Source: Entoloma clypeatum
Lineage: Eukaryota > Basidiomycota > Agaricomycetes > Agaricales > Entolomataceae
Assembly: GCA_963565915.1 (NCBI GenBank)
Contig: OY751488.1
Span: 1,426,001 to 1,490,000, forward strand
Reading direction: 5' to 3'
Length of the DNA: 64,000 nucleotides
Made by a program: the position numbers and the translations under genes. This document shows positions 22,284 to 34,904 of the stretch, piece after piece (position 1 is the first letter of the stretch; the number at the start of each line of letters is the position of its first letter). The notes beneath the pieces were generated by a model. That model was given only the letters and a program-made list of their open reading frames with translations. It had not been told where the DNA came from and searched no databases.

Positions 22284-23773
22284 ATGCGCAAACATATACG
22301 TCGTTTGTCGGTCGCATTGGCCGGCAACAAACCGTCCGAGGCTCAAAACACACCCACAACGCTGTTGCAATTCCTTTCAACATCAAAGGAGCGCTACCTT
22401 GCAGACATACGCTCGTCACCAGCGAAAGGCGGAGACTGGACTGTCGTAATGGGGAATGAAGCCGGCGGTGTGTATAGCCAACTGTTCATTGTTTTTCTCG
22501 TTCGCTTGAGCCAAACCCGGACACAGATTTGGACTCTGTCGTCAGCTCAATCGCCTTCGCCTGGATCCAGTCTGAGGTTCACAAGAAACCCACCATCCCG
22601 CTCATCCAGATGCAGGGCAACGACTTCACGCTACGGCCGGAAAATCTCTACGCCCTCTCCCTGGCAGGAATCAACTCCCCCGCAAACCAACTTCTCACCC
22701 TATCCGATCTTTCTTTCATCACAGTCTTCCCTTCACATAAATTCGCACTCGTGGATCACAATCGCCTCGGCATAGCCTACGTCCACACTCCCGGAACCGA
22801 AGTGACGGCGTTGATCGACCACCACCAAGATGAGCGCCTCTACCTTTCAGCGTCCCCACGCATCGTCTCCCCCTGCGGCAGCTGCGCTTCCCACCTGACA
22901 TTCCTGTGCCCCCCGGAAGTCCCCCTCCCGCCTGAACTCGCAACTCTTCTCCTTACTGCCGTCCTCATCGATACTTCCGGCCTCAAGCCTGGCGGCAAAG
23001 CCGTCGCAACCGATGTCCAAGCTGTCGCTTCCCTTGGTCCTCGATCGATATACGCGGCGGCCCTGCCCCAAAAGTTCGTCGATGATCTTCAAGACGACCC
23101 AGCCACGCATTGGGAGAAGGTTGGGAAGGAGATGCACAAGACGGATGTTTTGAAGAATTTGGCGAAGGTTCTGGAGATGAAGAAGAATGACGTGTCGCAT
23201 CTGGGCGGGATAGATCTCCTGAGGAGGGACTACAAGGAGTACACTTACGCGCTGTATTGGGCTGGGGATAAGACCATCAAGGCTGGCCTGTCCACCGTTC
23301 CTCTTCCCCTCACGACGATGAACAATGACGAGAAGCTTGGGGACGCGGTGATATCATGGATGGAGACACGTGGGATTCAACTTTTAGGGGTGCTGACTTC
23401 CTTCCATGGTGGTTCGGATGGGAAAGGGAAGCACAGACGCGAGATGGCGTGGGTGGTGCACGGGGGGGCGAGGAAGTCGAGGGCGGGTGACGCTGGAGGC
23501 GACGCTGGAGTGGACTTTGATAAGCTTGCGGAGATGTTGTGGAAGGGCCTCGAGGAGAGTAAGGAGCTTGAGGTGAAGAAACATAAGAAGGTTTCGCTGG
23601 AGAAGGGGAAGCTTCCCAATGCGGCGAGAGGGAGGGTATATACGCAGGGTAACTCGAACGCATCGCGGAAGGCGATTGCTCCGTTGCTCAAGGAAATAGT
23701 GGAAGGTTCCGAGGATTACGAGAAGAAACGGAAGAGGAAATCGTTCTTACCCCGGATGTCCATGGATGTATAA
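22284..23773 (+). CDS. DHH-family exopolyphosphatase (PPX1-like)
   Basis: Two exons (22,284-22,469 and 22,511-23,773) join in frame as GNEAGG|PNPDTDLDSVVSS and encode 482 residues. Motifs of the DHH/DHHA2 phosphoesterases: motif I around GNE...DLDS, motif II Asp in ALVDHNRLG, the DHH motif in LIDHHQDER, and Asp in VLIDTSGL. The C-terminal DHHA2 region includes DLLRRDYKEY and a low-complexity insert before the end. Fungal PPX1 enzymes cut terminal phosphates from polyphosphate using divalent metal, in the cytosol or mitochondria. The Arg/Lys-rich N-terminus (MRKHIRRLSVALAG) could support mitochondrial targeting. The frame is uninterrupted. Confidence 0.9.
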
Positions 23774-24048
23774 TACACGCCCCGCTTCAACAAGTTTATG
23801 GCACAGCCAAAATCGTTGAATACCAGCGTCAGAACTTTGAAGTTGTGCCCCGGCATCCAAAAGAACGGGTGATACTCTCCTGAAGGTATAATACCGACCT
23901 CAGTGGCTTCAACAACGCTCGTGAGAGAGAACTGGAATGCCTGGCATCAATCACGTCTCCAGGACTTTGCAAACTGTGTGCCGGATCGGAACTTCATACG
24001 TGAAGATTCTTCATTAGGTAAGCAAACAGGTTAGTATTCGCAACTCCA

Positions 24049-25409
24049 ATGGACGCAGATTCCGTCAATCGGGATGACCTTCTTGTATTACTCGGATGCA
24101 TGGGCGTCAAGTTCCCAAGAGGGACAAAGCTCCCGGACAACGATCTGAACAAGCGCCTCCTGCAAGCCATCGATGGAACACAGCGCTTCACCGACATGTT
24201 TGGTTCAGAAGTGTCGTTGAATCCTTCGAATTTGCCGAAGTGGACCTCGTCAAAGCCATTGGTCGATGCCGTGAACCGAACAAACATCGAGGAAGCTTAT
24301 GAAAACTCCATACGAGGCAGGTTGCAGCCGGTGTCCATGGCCATCGAGGACACATTTAGGGAAGTTCGGCAAATACTGCTTGGGTTTTCGGTGCACTGGG
24401 AACAGGGACGCAAAGTTTTTGTGTTGATGGATACGAATCAGCAGTGGTGCATCGTTGTCAGAGTAAGTTAGACATTTCAAAACAATTTTTTTTGACGAAC
24501 ATCAATAACACCTTTTCAGATCATTGAAGTTCATCGTTTGGAACAAGACCCAGAGGTCCCTGTCTTCTCTATCCTTTACAAGGTCGTGCATCGTCCGAGT
24601 GATATGACTTTGAAAGATCATCTGGGTCAATCGCTTTCCGTGTCGAGTGCCGTATCCATTTCAACAACGGAGTTGGAGAGAAAATATATTCTCAAGGTTT
24701 TGGCCACCAACTCAAAGCGTTTATCCCCAAATTATGCGCCTCAACGCAAGAAAACGGAATCTTCATACAAACTCTCATTCATCCTTCCTTTGGCCCCTTT
24801 GAATGCAAGGGACCTCGGTAAACTCACCAACAATCCTGGCTGCGATATTTGCGGGAAAAGGGGTACAAGTCGATGCAAACAATGCCTTACGGCCTCTTAC
24901 TGCGGTACTGGTACGCGTCAATGTATCGAAACTTGAAATATCTCTCATGTTTTCCAGAATGCCAAAAGATCGATTGGAATGAACACAAGAAGAGATGTCG
25001 GGCGCTCAAGGGCGGGGTCTGGCACACCATAACCTGCAGTCGTTATACTACACCTTCGGGGACGAACGCTTATCAGTCGCTGTTCAACCGCTTGGACACC
25101 CCTTTTGATATGAGAAAGAGACAAATCGACGAGCCGAATGCTCCGCCACCGCCGAACATTCACGGAGATAAAGCCTTCCTTGTCAAGCTCCAGATAAATC
25201 AGTTTGGCGGTGACACATCCATCATGCTGTACGATCGCCAGAGAAGTTTTCAAGTGCATTGGAGGAAGAGTGAAGATCGAGAGGTGTTCACTGAAGGCGA
25301 AAGGGCGATGCAGGGTAGAGCGAAAATTTACCGCTGGGCTCGACGAGTCGGCGATAACCAATTCTCTGTTTGCTTCGATCGAGCACCAGAGACGGACCCA
25401 GTATGGTGA
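24049..25409 (+). CDS. MYND-type zinc finger protein
   Basis: Three exons (24,049-24,462; 24,520-24,910; 24,958-25,409) total 1,257 nt and give 418 residues in one frame. A MYND finger spans the last junction: CDICGKRGTSRCKQC, SYCGTECQKIDWNEHKKRC. MYND fingers bind proline-rich partners; no SET domain or ankyrin repeat is present. The N-terminal 260 residues and the C-terminal region (FLVKLQINQFGG, RWARRVGDNQFSVCF) match nothing I know and are probably lineage-specific. 25,410-26,014 is intergenic; no gene seen. Confidence 0.85.
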
Positions 25410-26014
25410 AAACTACGACCTTTCGTGGACAATCTGGATGTCGATGTACTTGCCATTGTATGTATGAATGGTCAATACAAGTATCTCAACTCGCCGTTTA
25501 TACTTATGCTTTTTGCCTAGTTCCTCGCATATCGATCACGTTCTTTCTTCCGAGCCCCAAATTCTTAGGAGGCGTTTGCTTCATTTCTCAGGTTATCGTC
25601 TTTTTCACCGTTCCTCGACCTCCGGTTCCCAGCCCTCCGTTCTTTTCATTATCCCTCAATCTCTACGGTTCTACTTTCTACTCGGCAGTTTTTATGACCT
25701 TCTGCGTCTCGTCTCGCCGCGCCAACATCGTGCTGAGGTCTACAAGAAAAAATGGACCCGGGGGTGGGCGGTGGTTGTCAGTTTGAAATCCTAGTGATCA
25801 TCTCGTCGCAGCTCGTAGCTTACTCGACTTACCGCTGGCAGGTACTTCAACAAATTGTAGTCAGTCATATCAAATGACTAGAAAGGGGCATTGCGGTGCC
25901 CGTTCTTCTCGGACCCCAGAAGACCTGACCGTGTGAGAAATACACTGCAGTCGCTATACTTATAAGTCTGGTGGCATTCCCAAGCCTCATACCTTTTCAT
26001 TCTCACCTCTTCCG

Positions 26015-27327
26015 ATGTCTTTTGAAGGTGTTGCCCTGGTGACTGGAGCTGCCGAAGGAATAGGCCGAGCTATTGCTCTCCGTCTCGCAGATGACGGATT
26101 TGACGTCGCGATCAATGATTTACCCTCTGCCAAGGATAAACTCGAGATTCTCTCCGAAGAGTTACTTGGGAAAGGACGAAGGACATGCATTGCCATCGGG
26201 GATGTCTCGGTCGAGGCAGACGTGGAGAATATGATCTATACCGTCGTTGACAAGCTTGGTGAACTCAATGTGGTACGTGGTCTTCGATACCTCCAGTAAT
26301 CAAAGTTAAGCATTCCTTTTCGGCAGGCGGTTGCCAACGCGGGTGTACATCTTTTAGGGGCCATTGTTGACAGTGCGCCGCTTTTACTTTCGCGGCTTTC
26401 ATCACGATTCAAGTTACTATCTTATCATGTGCCCCCATCATCAGCCACGGCGAACGATTGGGACCGCGTCTTTTCCATCAACGCCCGCGGTGTCTTCCTG
26501 TGCTACAAGTATGCTGCTATCCAAATGATCAAACAAGGTCGGGGCGGACGAATCATTGGCGCGTCATCTGCTGCTGGACAGCAAGGTGCGTGATGCTTCA
26601 AGTTGAACCTTACCCAAAACTCCAAAATAAGATATGTCATGTCATAGGGATGCCGAGTTGTGGTGCCTACAGCGCTACCAAGTTCGCCGTTCGTGGGTTG
26701 ACTCAAAGCGCTGGTAGGTCTTGTGTCGAATGGTCGTCTGACACTACTTTAACCGCACCATGTATGTTTACCTTTAGCGGCTGAATGGGGACGGCATAGG
26801 ATAACCGTGAATGCCTACTGCCCTGGTATGTTTCCACTGTCGTTTCATATAAATCGTAAAGAAGAGCCTTACCGGCAACGTGGACTCAGGTGCCATCGAA
26901 ACTAACATGAGTTCGTCCGTTTCCAACGCCTATTCATCGCATTTGGTTACATGCGTATCCATAGTGGAGAGAGCCGCTGTCTCTACGGGCCTATTTGATA
27001 AATTCTACAAGCAGGTAGGTCCCCACCCCCCTCCCCCCCCTCGTCTCCTGTTTGAACATCTACAAACCAATGGTTTTTAATTTGAGTGCGCGGACAAAGT
27101 TGTCCTCGGCCACAACGGGACTCCAGGTGACGTGGCGAGCCTCGTATCTTATCTCGCTTCGAAGGAGGCTCATTTCATCACCGGTGAGTTCCAGCACAAC
27201 AGAATGATTACTCCCTGAGCTAGGTCATATTGTTAGGTCAAAGCGTGAGCTTGTTCTTTTCGACGATGATTGCTGAACCTTTCTTGATTTATAGTTCGGT
27301 GTGAACGGTGGTCGGCTGTTCCAGTAA
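26015..27327 (+). CDS. Short-chain dehydrogenase/reductase, copy 1 (intact)
   Basis: Nine exons: 26,015-26,272; 26,327-26,372; 26,445-26,585; 26,648-26,713; 26,778-26,825; 26,890-27,014; 27,087-27,183; 27,237-27,244 (8 nt); 27,295-27,327. They total 822 nt, coding for 273 residues. Classical SDR motifs: cofactor loop TGAAEGIG, ANAG, active-site Ser in IIGASSAAGQ, YxxxK as AYSATKFAVRG, then NAYCPGAIET and the C-terminal FGVNGGRLFQ. Likely NAD(P)-dependent; resembles acetoin/diacetyl reductase-type SDRs, but the substrate cannot be read from sequence. The tandem paralogue at 28,115 shares the exon plan. Confidence 0.88.
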
Positions 27328-28114
27328 AAACTATATACATAGTCAACTCCAGCATAATTATGTATTGATTTCGGAGTTGTTCGGTTTGATCTTCCGGACT
27401 GCTTTAACTGGGGTTTTGTGGCGGGGAGGGAAGTCGGGTGTTGGCATGGTGTGGTTGTCTTTTGTGAGACTCTCGGCGGGCACTCGATGCCATAGTGGTG
27501 TCATCAATCTGATTTCACGCGTAAACCGCGTAAACCTCAACCACTTCTACTTGATCGATTCGGAGCTCACGGAGACGGATCCAGTGTGTTTTATTGGCAA
27601 GATGCCGTCACGTGACCGCAAGACGCTAGTCAATACAGTGTACTACTTACACAATCACCAACTTCTCTTGCCCAACGTCCGGAGGATACCCGAGTCGACG
27701 TGGTGCTTTCTACTGCGACGATGACATACCGATAGGGACGCCATACGTGTCCGGGAGGTGCTGCCTAATGATCATGATGGTCTGAGGTCATTGTTTTCCG
27801 CTGCTTCTCAACCTCCGACCCTTCGCGATTCAAGCTCTCGGTAATCAGAGAGCCATATCATCCGCATCTCGCCTCAAACAGTACTTCCTTTGCTACGTAA
27901 GTGCACTACTTTCAACAAGGACCCGGAACAATAGAAGCACCGAGTTCAACCCTATGATAAGTCATCTGTCAATTTTCATCACCTCTGTCACAGCACATAT
28001 CTAGGGCCGATAGTCATCCGCCGTTCCTCCGCTGTCCATCTGCTGTATTTCAAGGCCCACTGGATCAATGCCAACCTGACGCTGGCATTCCAAACTCCCA
28101 CTCATCTCTTTCCG

Positions 28115-29407
28115 ATGTCGGCTTCTCAAGGTGTCGCCCTCGTAACTGGAGCCTCGCAAGGAATAGGCAGAGCCATCGCTCTCCGCCTTGCGGATGATGG
28201 ATTCAACGTCGCGATAAATGATCTCCCCTCTGCGAAAGACAATCTAGAGAGTCTCTCCAAGGAGCTACTCGCCAAAGGACAAGGGGTGTACATCGCCACT
28301 GGTGATGTCTCGGTTGAAGCAGACGTCCAGAGTATGATCTCCACTGTCGTCGAGAAGCTCGGTGGAATCAATGTGGTTCGTCCGAAACCTGTATCTGATG
28401 AGAAGAAAGAACTGACACCTTAAGAAAACGGAAGATGGTGGCCAATGCAGGGATATGCTATCTACGACCTGTTGTTAACAGTACGCGGCTGCTTCTCTTG
28501 AGCTCCTCCACCGACCGGACTTTGAACGCTCACTCTTTCGCTCGATGTTAGCCACGATCGATGAATGGGACCGCCTCTTTTCCACCAATGCTCGCGGTGT
28601 CTTTTTGTGCTACAAGTACGCCGCTCTCGAAATGATCAAACAAGGTCGCGGTGGACGGATCATCGGTGCGTCATCTGTTGCTGGACAGCGAGGTACGTGG
28701 TCACGCCAATCGCGAGCGCTCTTCAAAGTCACATAATCCACTGTTGCCACGGCGCAGGGGAGACGGGTTTGGGTGCCTATAGTGCTACCAAGTTCGCAGT
28801 TCGTGGGTTGACTCAGACCGCTGGTATGTCTTGCGACGAACAGCACATGAACCGCTGCCATATATATGTCGATTTTTAGCAAGTGAGTGGGGACAGCACA
28901 AGATAACCGTGAACGCCTACTGCCCTGGTAGATATCATCCTTCCACAGTGCTAATATCCTACTCACAAATGCGGTTTCAGGTGCTATTGAAACCAGCATG
29001 CGTTCGTCTGTTTCCGACATCTGTCATCAACAGCTGCTCACCTCTTTCTTTAGTTGAGAGTCTCGGTGTCTCTGCCGGCTCAGTTCAGGAATTTTACAAG
29101 CAGGTAGCCCATCCCATTGTTCGTCCCCGCCTAATGCTGATGCTCATGAACCCCAGTGCACGAACGCGTCTGTACTCGGGTATAACGGATCGCCGGTTGA
29201 CGTGGCGAGCCTCGTCTCTTATCTGGCTTCGAAGGAGGCCCACTTCATCACTGGTGAGTTCCAGCTGACAGATTGATTACCTTTTGACCCAGAACAAATA
29301 TTTATCTAGGTCAAAGCGTAAGCTTATCCATTCCGTGGCAGATTTGAAATCCTGAATAATTTCTTGATTCCTAGTTCGGCATCAACGGTGGTCGTCTGCT
29401 CCAATGA
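28115..29407 (+). pseudogene. Short-chain dehydrogenase/reductase, copy 2 (apparent 2-nt frameshift)
   Basis: Exon borders match copy 1 one for one: 28,115-28,375; 28,435-28,480; 28,552-28,692; 28,758-28,823; 28,880-28,927; 28,981-29,103; 29,157-29,253; 29,310-29,317; 29,375-29,407. Cofactor loop TGASQGIG, ANAG, ASSVAGQ and YSATK are all intact. The sixth exon is 123 nt against 125 in copy 1, and the spliced frame meets TGA at 29,055-29,057, about 80 residues before the expected end. The first donor is GTTCGT. Either a recently inactivated gene or one using a splice site I did not see; the downstream motifs (ASKEAHFITG, FGINGGRLLQ) are well kept. 27,328-28,114 and 29,408-30,585 show no gene I can support. 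Confidence 0.7.
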
Positions 29408-30585
29408 AAGAGAATATAATAAAGTCTATAACATATGTACCGATTTCGGAGCCATTAGGTTTGAAAGGATACGTACTTGGTCAGGCCTTCAGGTCGAACG
29501 ACGCCTCTGGCTTGCAATACCGATAATTCGTTATCCGCGATCAGAATACTAAGGAAAGTTCGATAATGTTTCTATCGAGTCCACAGATTTTGGGCATCTC
29601 GAATGTTCTTGTAGTGTTAAATTTCTGTGATATCGATTTTGGATGTGAACGCACCGGGTTGGGTGTCGGTATGATCCATTTCAAGGGACTACAAACGAAA
29701 TTAGTTGTCCACTGAGAGGATCGACTGCCGTCAATTATTATTAAAAGTGGTTTTCGAGGAAGGGTCCTTGATGCGGGTGAGGGGTGCTGAGGAAGGATTC
29801 CATTTCAAAATTCTGTAGTAGAGTCATCTGGCTGTTCCGGCAGCCTGCAGCCGTGTTGTTTTTCAACCGACATCAGGCGTAAATGTGATGTCAAGCATGG
29901 GTAGTACATACATGGGCAGGCTATTGGAAGCATATCTGGTGATATCGATAAAGACGGACGGACTTAACATTGAGACCAGTACCAAAAGACGATGTTCGAA
30001 TGAGCCTGGTGCCAGGGGCCATAAGAGTCTTAAGCCCGCTCCAGGCTTGGCTAGGCGTTGCGCCATAAGGGAAAAGCATGACCCGAAAACGCGAAGGTGA
30101 CGTGACTGACCTAATGCTTCGACTGCCGGCATATGCATATTGTATCAGATATGTTGACAATCGGGAGAGCGTGGTCAGGGACTCAGGAGCATCGAGGCTC
30201 AAAGGTTATTGGTATGTAAGATGACCATGGGTGACTAACTACTTAGTGAACATGGGACTTGTGTGACAAGAATTGGATGCGTCAACCTTATTAATCTCAC
30301 TGCCTCCACATGCGACTTGTCTGTAACCTCACCTCGTTTATTTGAAGGCTCGGGCTTCTCACACTCTGTCTAGATCAGCGAGACCCTAACATGCATTACG
30401 CAGCAATTTGCCACGGAAGGGGTATACTTAGCGTAGTGATGAATTACGAGAACGAAGCAGCTGAGTCAACACATGTCGTCTTATTTAATAATGGCCTTGA
30501 ACCTCTCAAAATTTTTGCTCCTTCAACCACCCCCCACTAGCCCCCCGCCGCCAAAAATCCGCACTTTTTACGCACATTCACGATA

Positions 30586-31995
30586 ATGACCAAGAAGAAC
30601 ATCGTTATTGTTGGAGGCGGAGGCGCTGGAGTCAATGCAGCCAAGGTCCTCTCCAAGTCGCTGGATGCTTCTCAATACCAGCTCATTCTCATCAACCCTC
30701 TACCGTACCGTATCTGGCTCATTGCTACCCTTCGCCTGACCGTGTCGCCGCAAGAGGGTCTCAAGGACGACGTACTCGTTCCCTACGACAAAATCTTTGT
30801 AAACGGTAATGGCAAATTCGTCGAGGGCACGGTGGCATCGTTCGAAGCGTCGAAAGAAGGGGGTGGATCGGTCACGTTGGAGTCTGGAGAGAAAATAGAG
30901 TAGGTTGCGCCTTCTTTCGCGTCTCTGAGTTGTGGTGACACAAAGGAAATTTCACAGCTACCACGTCCTCCTTCTGGCGCAAGGTGCTACCTGGACTGGC
31001 CCCCCGGGCTTCCCTCACACCGATAATGGAGTGAAAGAACATATCGATAGCCTCCGCACTCAGTTTGAGACGGCGAAAAACATTGTCATCGTCGGGGGAG
31101 GTGCTGTCGGCTATGGTTTGTCATTTCTGCTTTATCTCTTTATACCATTCGATTAACGGTCCGACATTGCTCTATAGAACTGTCGGGAGAAATTAAGGAT
31201 GCGTGGGCCGTACGTTCAACCACAACTTTGATCATGTAACCTTTTCCAATCAATCAACCGCTTGCAGGACAAGAAAGTGACCATCGTTCACGGAGACAAA
31301 CAACTCCTCAACTCCGCCTATCCTGCCAAATTCCGGGCGGCTGCTGAGGCGAACCTGCGCTCGCGAGGCATTGAGCTTGTTTTGGATGACCACATCGACG
31401 TCGCGGAGACAACCCCAGTACAAGGAGTAACCACCCGTTCCGGAAAGGAACTCAAAGAAGCCGACTTTGTCGTACGTTTCTCACCCCTCTGATCGCCTGC
31501 CAAAGAAATTAACCACCCCTCTATCCAGGTTCAAGCTCGCGGCCCCCGTCCTAATACAGCCTTCGTTTCTGCCTCCCTCGGTCCCGATTCTCTCAGCGAA
31601 AGGCGCTTGGTCGTCGTTCGCCCTACACTCCAACTCAAATCACATGACGATATCTTCGCAGCAGGCGACGTCATTGAGTGGAAGGAGCAGAAGCAAGCTG
31701 CCAAATCAAGCGTGCACGGTGCCCTTGCGGGCGCAAACATCCTCGCGTTCCTGAAGAAAGGCGGTCTGAAGGATTACAAAGGTGCTACAGAACTCATTGT
31801 CCTCACGAATGGGAAGGTTAGTCGTAGTCCAGCCTTTCTTGGTCGCAGTGTGCCCTCTGACCTCGTGCTTGGTAGAACTCTGGTGTGGCCTACATTGACA
31901 TCCTCTGGGGAATCACGCTTGGCCCTTGGTTCGCCAAACTTGCCAAGTCCAAGACTCTCCTAGTATCTTTATATAAGGGAGAGCAAGGTTATTGA
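30586..31995 (+). CDS. FSP1/AIFM2-like FAD-dependent NAD(P)H oxidoreductase
   Basis: Six exons (30,586-30,899; 30,958-31,115; 31,178-31,209; 31,268-31,471; 31,529-31,816; 31,876-31,995) total 1,116 nt and encode 371 residues, about the size of AIFM2. FAD dinucleotide fold at the N-terminus (IVIVGGGGAGVNAAK), a middle NAD(P)H fold (IVIVGGGAVGYELSGE), and the conserved IFAAGDVIEWKEQKQ. Only a very short segment precedes the FAD motif, so no targeting peptide is obvious. Relatives reduce quinones with NAD(P)H; the physiological acceptor here is unknown. The last exon has the family's hydrophobic end (GITLGPWFAKL). Confidence 0.88.
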
Positions 31996-32867
31996 GTGTT
32001 TCTCGTTTGAATTCATTATACCCCCACCATGGCTTTCATTCACTCTTCCACCCTTCACGAGATACGGTTTCAGACTATCAGGATAATTGATATATATATA
32101 ATACGTATGTTTTGATTCCTTTTCACAGCTTTGAGCTCTAGGTACGGCTTACTCCCAAAGACTCGATATTTGACGGCCGCGTCTTCATGTATCACGATTC
32201 CCCTTCCGTCGAGTCAACTATGATGATACTCCCTTTACCCACGATTAGAGCTCACCCCGACACAATGTGCATACTTACAGGCATTCATCACTCAATTGGA
32301 CTCGGACACCACCACTCAACCGTGAGACTGAGGACCTTTGCTCCTTCGTCATGTATCGGATTGCCTCGGAGGTTGATAGATCCTGGGGCTAATAAGAGTA
32401 TATACATTTGAGGGTGTCCACACGCATTTAACAGGAGGAGTGATTTGGAGAAGTACAGTTATTTGGTCGAACTTACGGGGGATCGTAAGTCAGATCTCTC
32501 GGGCGGTGCATGATCGTGATGCCTCGTTCGGGGGATCTGGTTGCCGCAGAGGGTTGGATGATGAGCGGAAAGGGTTGCCGTGATGGGTGTTTGATGGCAA
32601 CTGAATTCGTTCATCAAAAAAAAAAAGTATATAAAAAAACATATATAAAAAATGTACCCTCTGTACCCCAAAATAAAAACTCGGAATGTGATAGAGACTT
32701 CCAAATTCTCTGCTCTCCGGGGTTTGTTTGGGGATCTCTCGCACCTACCTTGATATGGTGAGTTTTGCTTTTCGGAGCTAGCGGGATTGATGGAAGGTTA
32801 GTCGATTTTGGTTTGATGGGATGCTGTGAAATGTTGGGATCTGTACCCTGAGGTCGGCTCATCGTAA
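31996..32867. other. Intergenic, no gene seen
   Basis: A/T-rich near 32,080-32,110 and 32,610-32,660 (A-tracts). The only open frames are short and lack recognisable features. Confidence 0.5.
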
Positions 32868-34080
32868 GTCAAGCCGTAAGTCAAACCGTAAGTCAAGCAG
32901 CTTGTTGTGTAAGTCAAACCTGGATAAGCATTTTATCCTTCCTTATCCTTTGCAGCTCGCCTTATCCAGTTGAACCAGGTGAGCCTTGTTATATCTGCCA
33001 TCAAATCAATCACATCACTAACATGTCACAGCGCTGCCACGACATGACACGACATTCTCCCTTGCCACCACCATGAACCTTGCCCCGAACCCAGCCATCC
33101 GTGACACCGCCCAGCACGAAGAGCAGCAACGACGGCTGCAAGAGCCCCCCGAATGCAAACCTAGAACCCAACACCACGGAACACCACCAAACGGGTGCCA
33201 CAAGCGGGGGATGCACAAACAGGTAGCTGCGAACGGGTGCCACGAACGGGGGGATGCACGAATGGGTGCCACAATCAGGTGTCCACGATCATGGAATGGC
33301 TCGAACGAGGAGCCCGTTTGGGGATGCATGATTGTGGGTCAACGATCACAGCATGTCGGAGGAGGGGTGCTGGGCGGCTTGGGGCTCAGGGCGCTGCCAT
33401 GGGGGCAGTGAGGGGTGTCCCGGAGGTATGTAATGCTTACCTGCACCTCCCTTCACTCACCACTCCCCCTTTCCCTCCTCTGCCGTTCCAACAGCCTCCT
33501 CTGGCGCCCAATCGTGCCCAACATCGTCCCTCTTGCCGCAATGGCGTCCCCTCATCTCTGCTCACGCCCAACAGCGTCCTCTTGTGCCCAACAGCCTTCT
33601 TCTCCCGCCCAACGGTGTCTATTCATGCCAAACAGCGTTCCTCATGCCCACAGCGTCCTCTCATCGCCACTCACGCCCAACGGCCTTCCAACAGCCTTCT
33701 CTCTCGCGCCCAACGGCGTCCACCACCACCTTGTCCTTTTCCCTCGACCCTTACCCATCCAGTTGCCCAACGCCGCCAGCCTTCCCCCCGTCGCCGATTT
33801 TTTTGTGTTACTTAGAAATAAAAATATCATTTTTTTTGTTTATTTCTTACATGATGTGTGACAACCCCAAACCCCCCCTCCTCCTCCTCCCCCTGCCCCA
33901 AATCAGACCCCTCCCCGAGCACGAGGGACACGAAGTGCGCGCGCGCTGCCAGCGCGACAGATGGAACAACGCGCCGTGTGTCTGATGTAATCAGGGTCCC
34001 ATCACATCACACCCTGCTGGGACCCTTGATCAATCGGTGATCGCTCAGCGGCTTACAGGTCAGACTTTCCCACCCCGCCA
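32868..34080. repeat. Low-complexity repeat block with CGTAAGTCAA units and a CCCAACNGC array
   Basis: Starts with three to four copies of a 12-bp unit CGTAAGTCAAGC (about 32,868-32,925). It then has an ACGGGTGCCACGA-type direct repeat (33,185-33,275) and a C-rich array of CCCAACAGCGTCCTC-type units (33,480-33,790). CGGCTTAC and GTAAGCC words near 34,050-34,093 may mark the other end. Open frames of over 100 codons arise from composition. Possibly a non-autonomous element; its ends are not proven. Confidence 0.45.
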
Positions 34081-34904
34081 AAAGGTCGTAAGCCATTCAG
34101 GATAAGTTTCAAGGACTTAACAATGTGAATATAGTTCGAAAATTTGACCAAATTTTTTTATATCAGCTTTGGATTCTCCACATTCAGGGGATCTTATCAC
34201 ACATTGGTTTTTCAGCTTGGTTCATTCCTTGGGGAGATATAGCACTTTTTCTGAAATATGCACATTTCATTATTTCTATCTGATCTGGACTTCTAAAAAT
34301 TATACACAGTGTGTCAGAAGGTGAATACATATCCCATATATAGTTCCATTACTTCAAACTATTATTAGATCATGAGAAAGGCACCGCGCGCACCTTCGTG
34401 ATGCATTTTGCGCATTGTTTACTATTATTTGGTCAGAGCACGGCACATCTATAACTTAAAGTCCATGGCGAAGTTTCGCAAAATAAATACATACTTGATG
34501 ATATATAGTCCCCTCCTACCTAATTGATATAGTAGAAACCCTTACTTGTTCCTGTGTGGACATAATAAGCAGATGTGCCATGTTTTGGGGATTTGTTTAC
34601 ATGTATTTGACACATTTGATGCGCGCATGATGCGTGTCATCCAACATCGAAACAATGCATCCACCCATTGCTGACTCTGCAATGAGGGCACACATGCTGA
34701 AAATCATGTGTTTGGATGGTTTAATCATGTGTGAACCTATGTCAACAGCAAATTAACTAAGTAACATGGCTCTGGTGGACAATTTGTGATATTTGTATGG
34801 TTTAACTGAGTTTAACCAACAAATTAACCAAACCAATGAAAAATTAACTGGTTAATGATGGTTTGGTCTGGTTTAGATTTTTTTCTGAAAATTTCTTAAC
34901 CGGT

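Noticed and set aside
27308..27724. 138-codon ORF after the first dehydrogenase
   Set aside because: No domain, no start context, overlaps the 3' end of the gene and the intergenic region; likely chance.
29863..30202. Two overlapping minus-strand ORFs of about 90 codons
   Set aside because: Both frames look plausible only by length; no motif, exon structure or homology I can name.
32868..32925. CRISPR-like direct repeats (CGTAAGTCAA units)
   Set aside because: Units are contiguous or irregularly spaced with no unique spacers, and the host is eukaryotic; a simple tandem repeat.
33195..33985. Open frames of 150-200 codons
   Set aside because: Same composition effect: a CCCAACNGC array produces frames in all phases on the plus strand with no domain or splice context.
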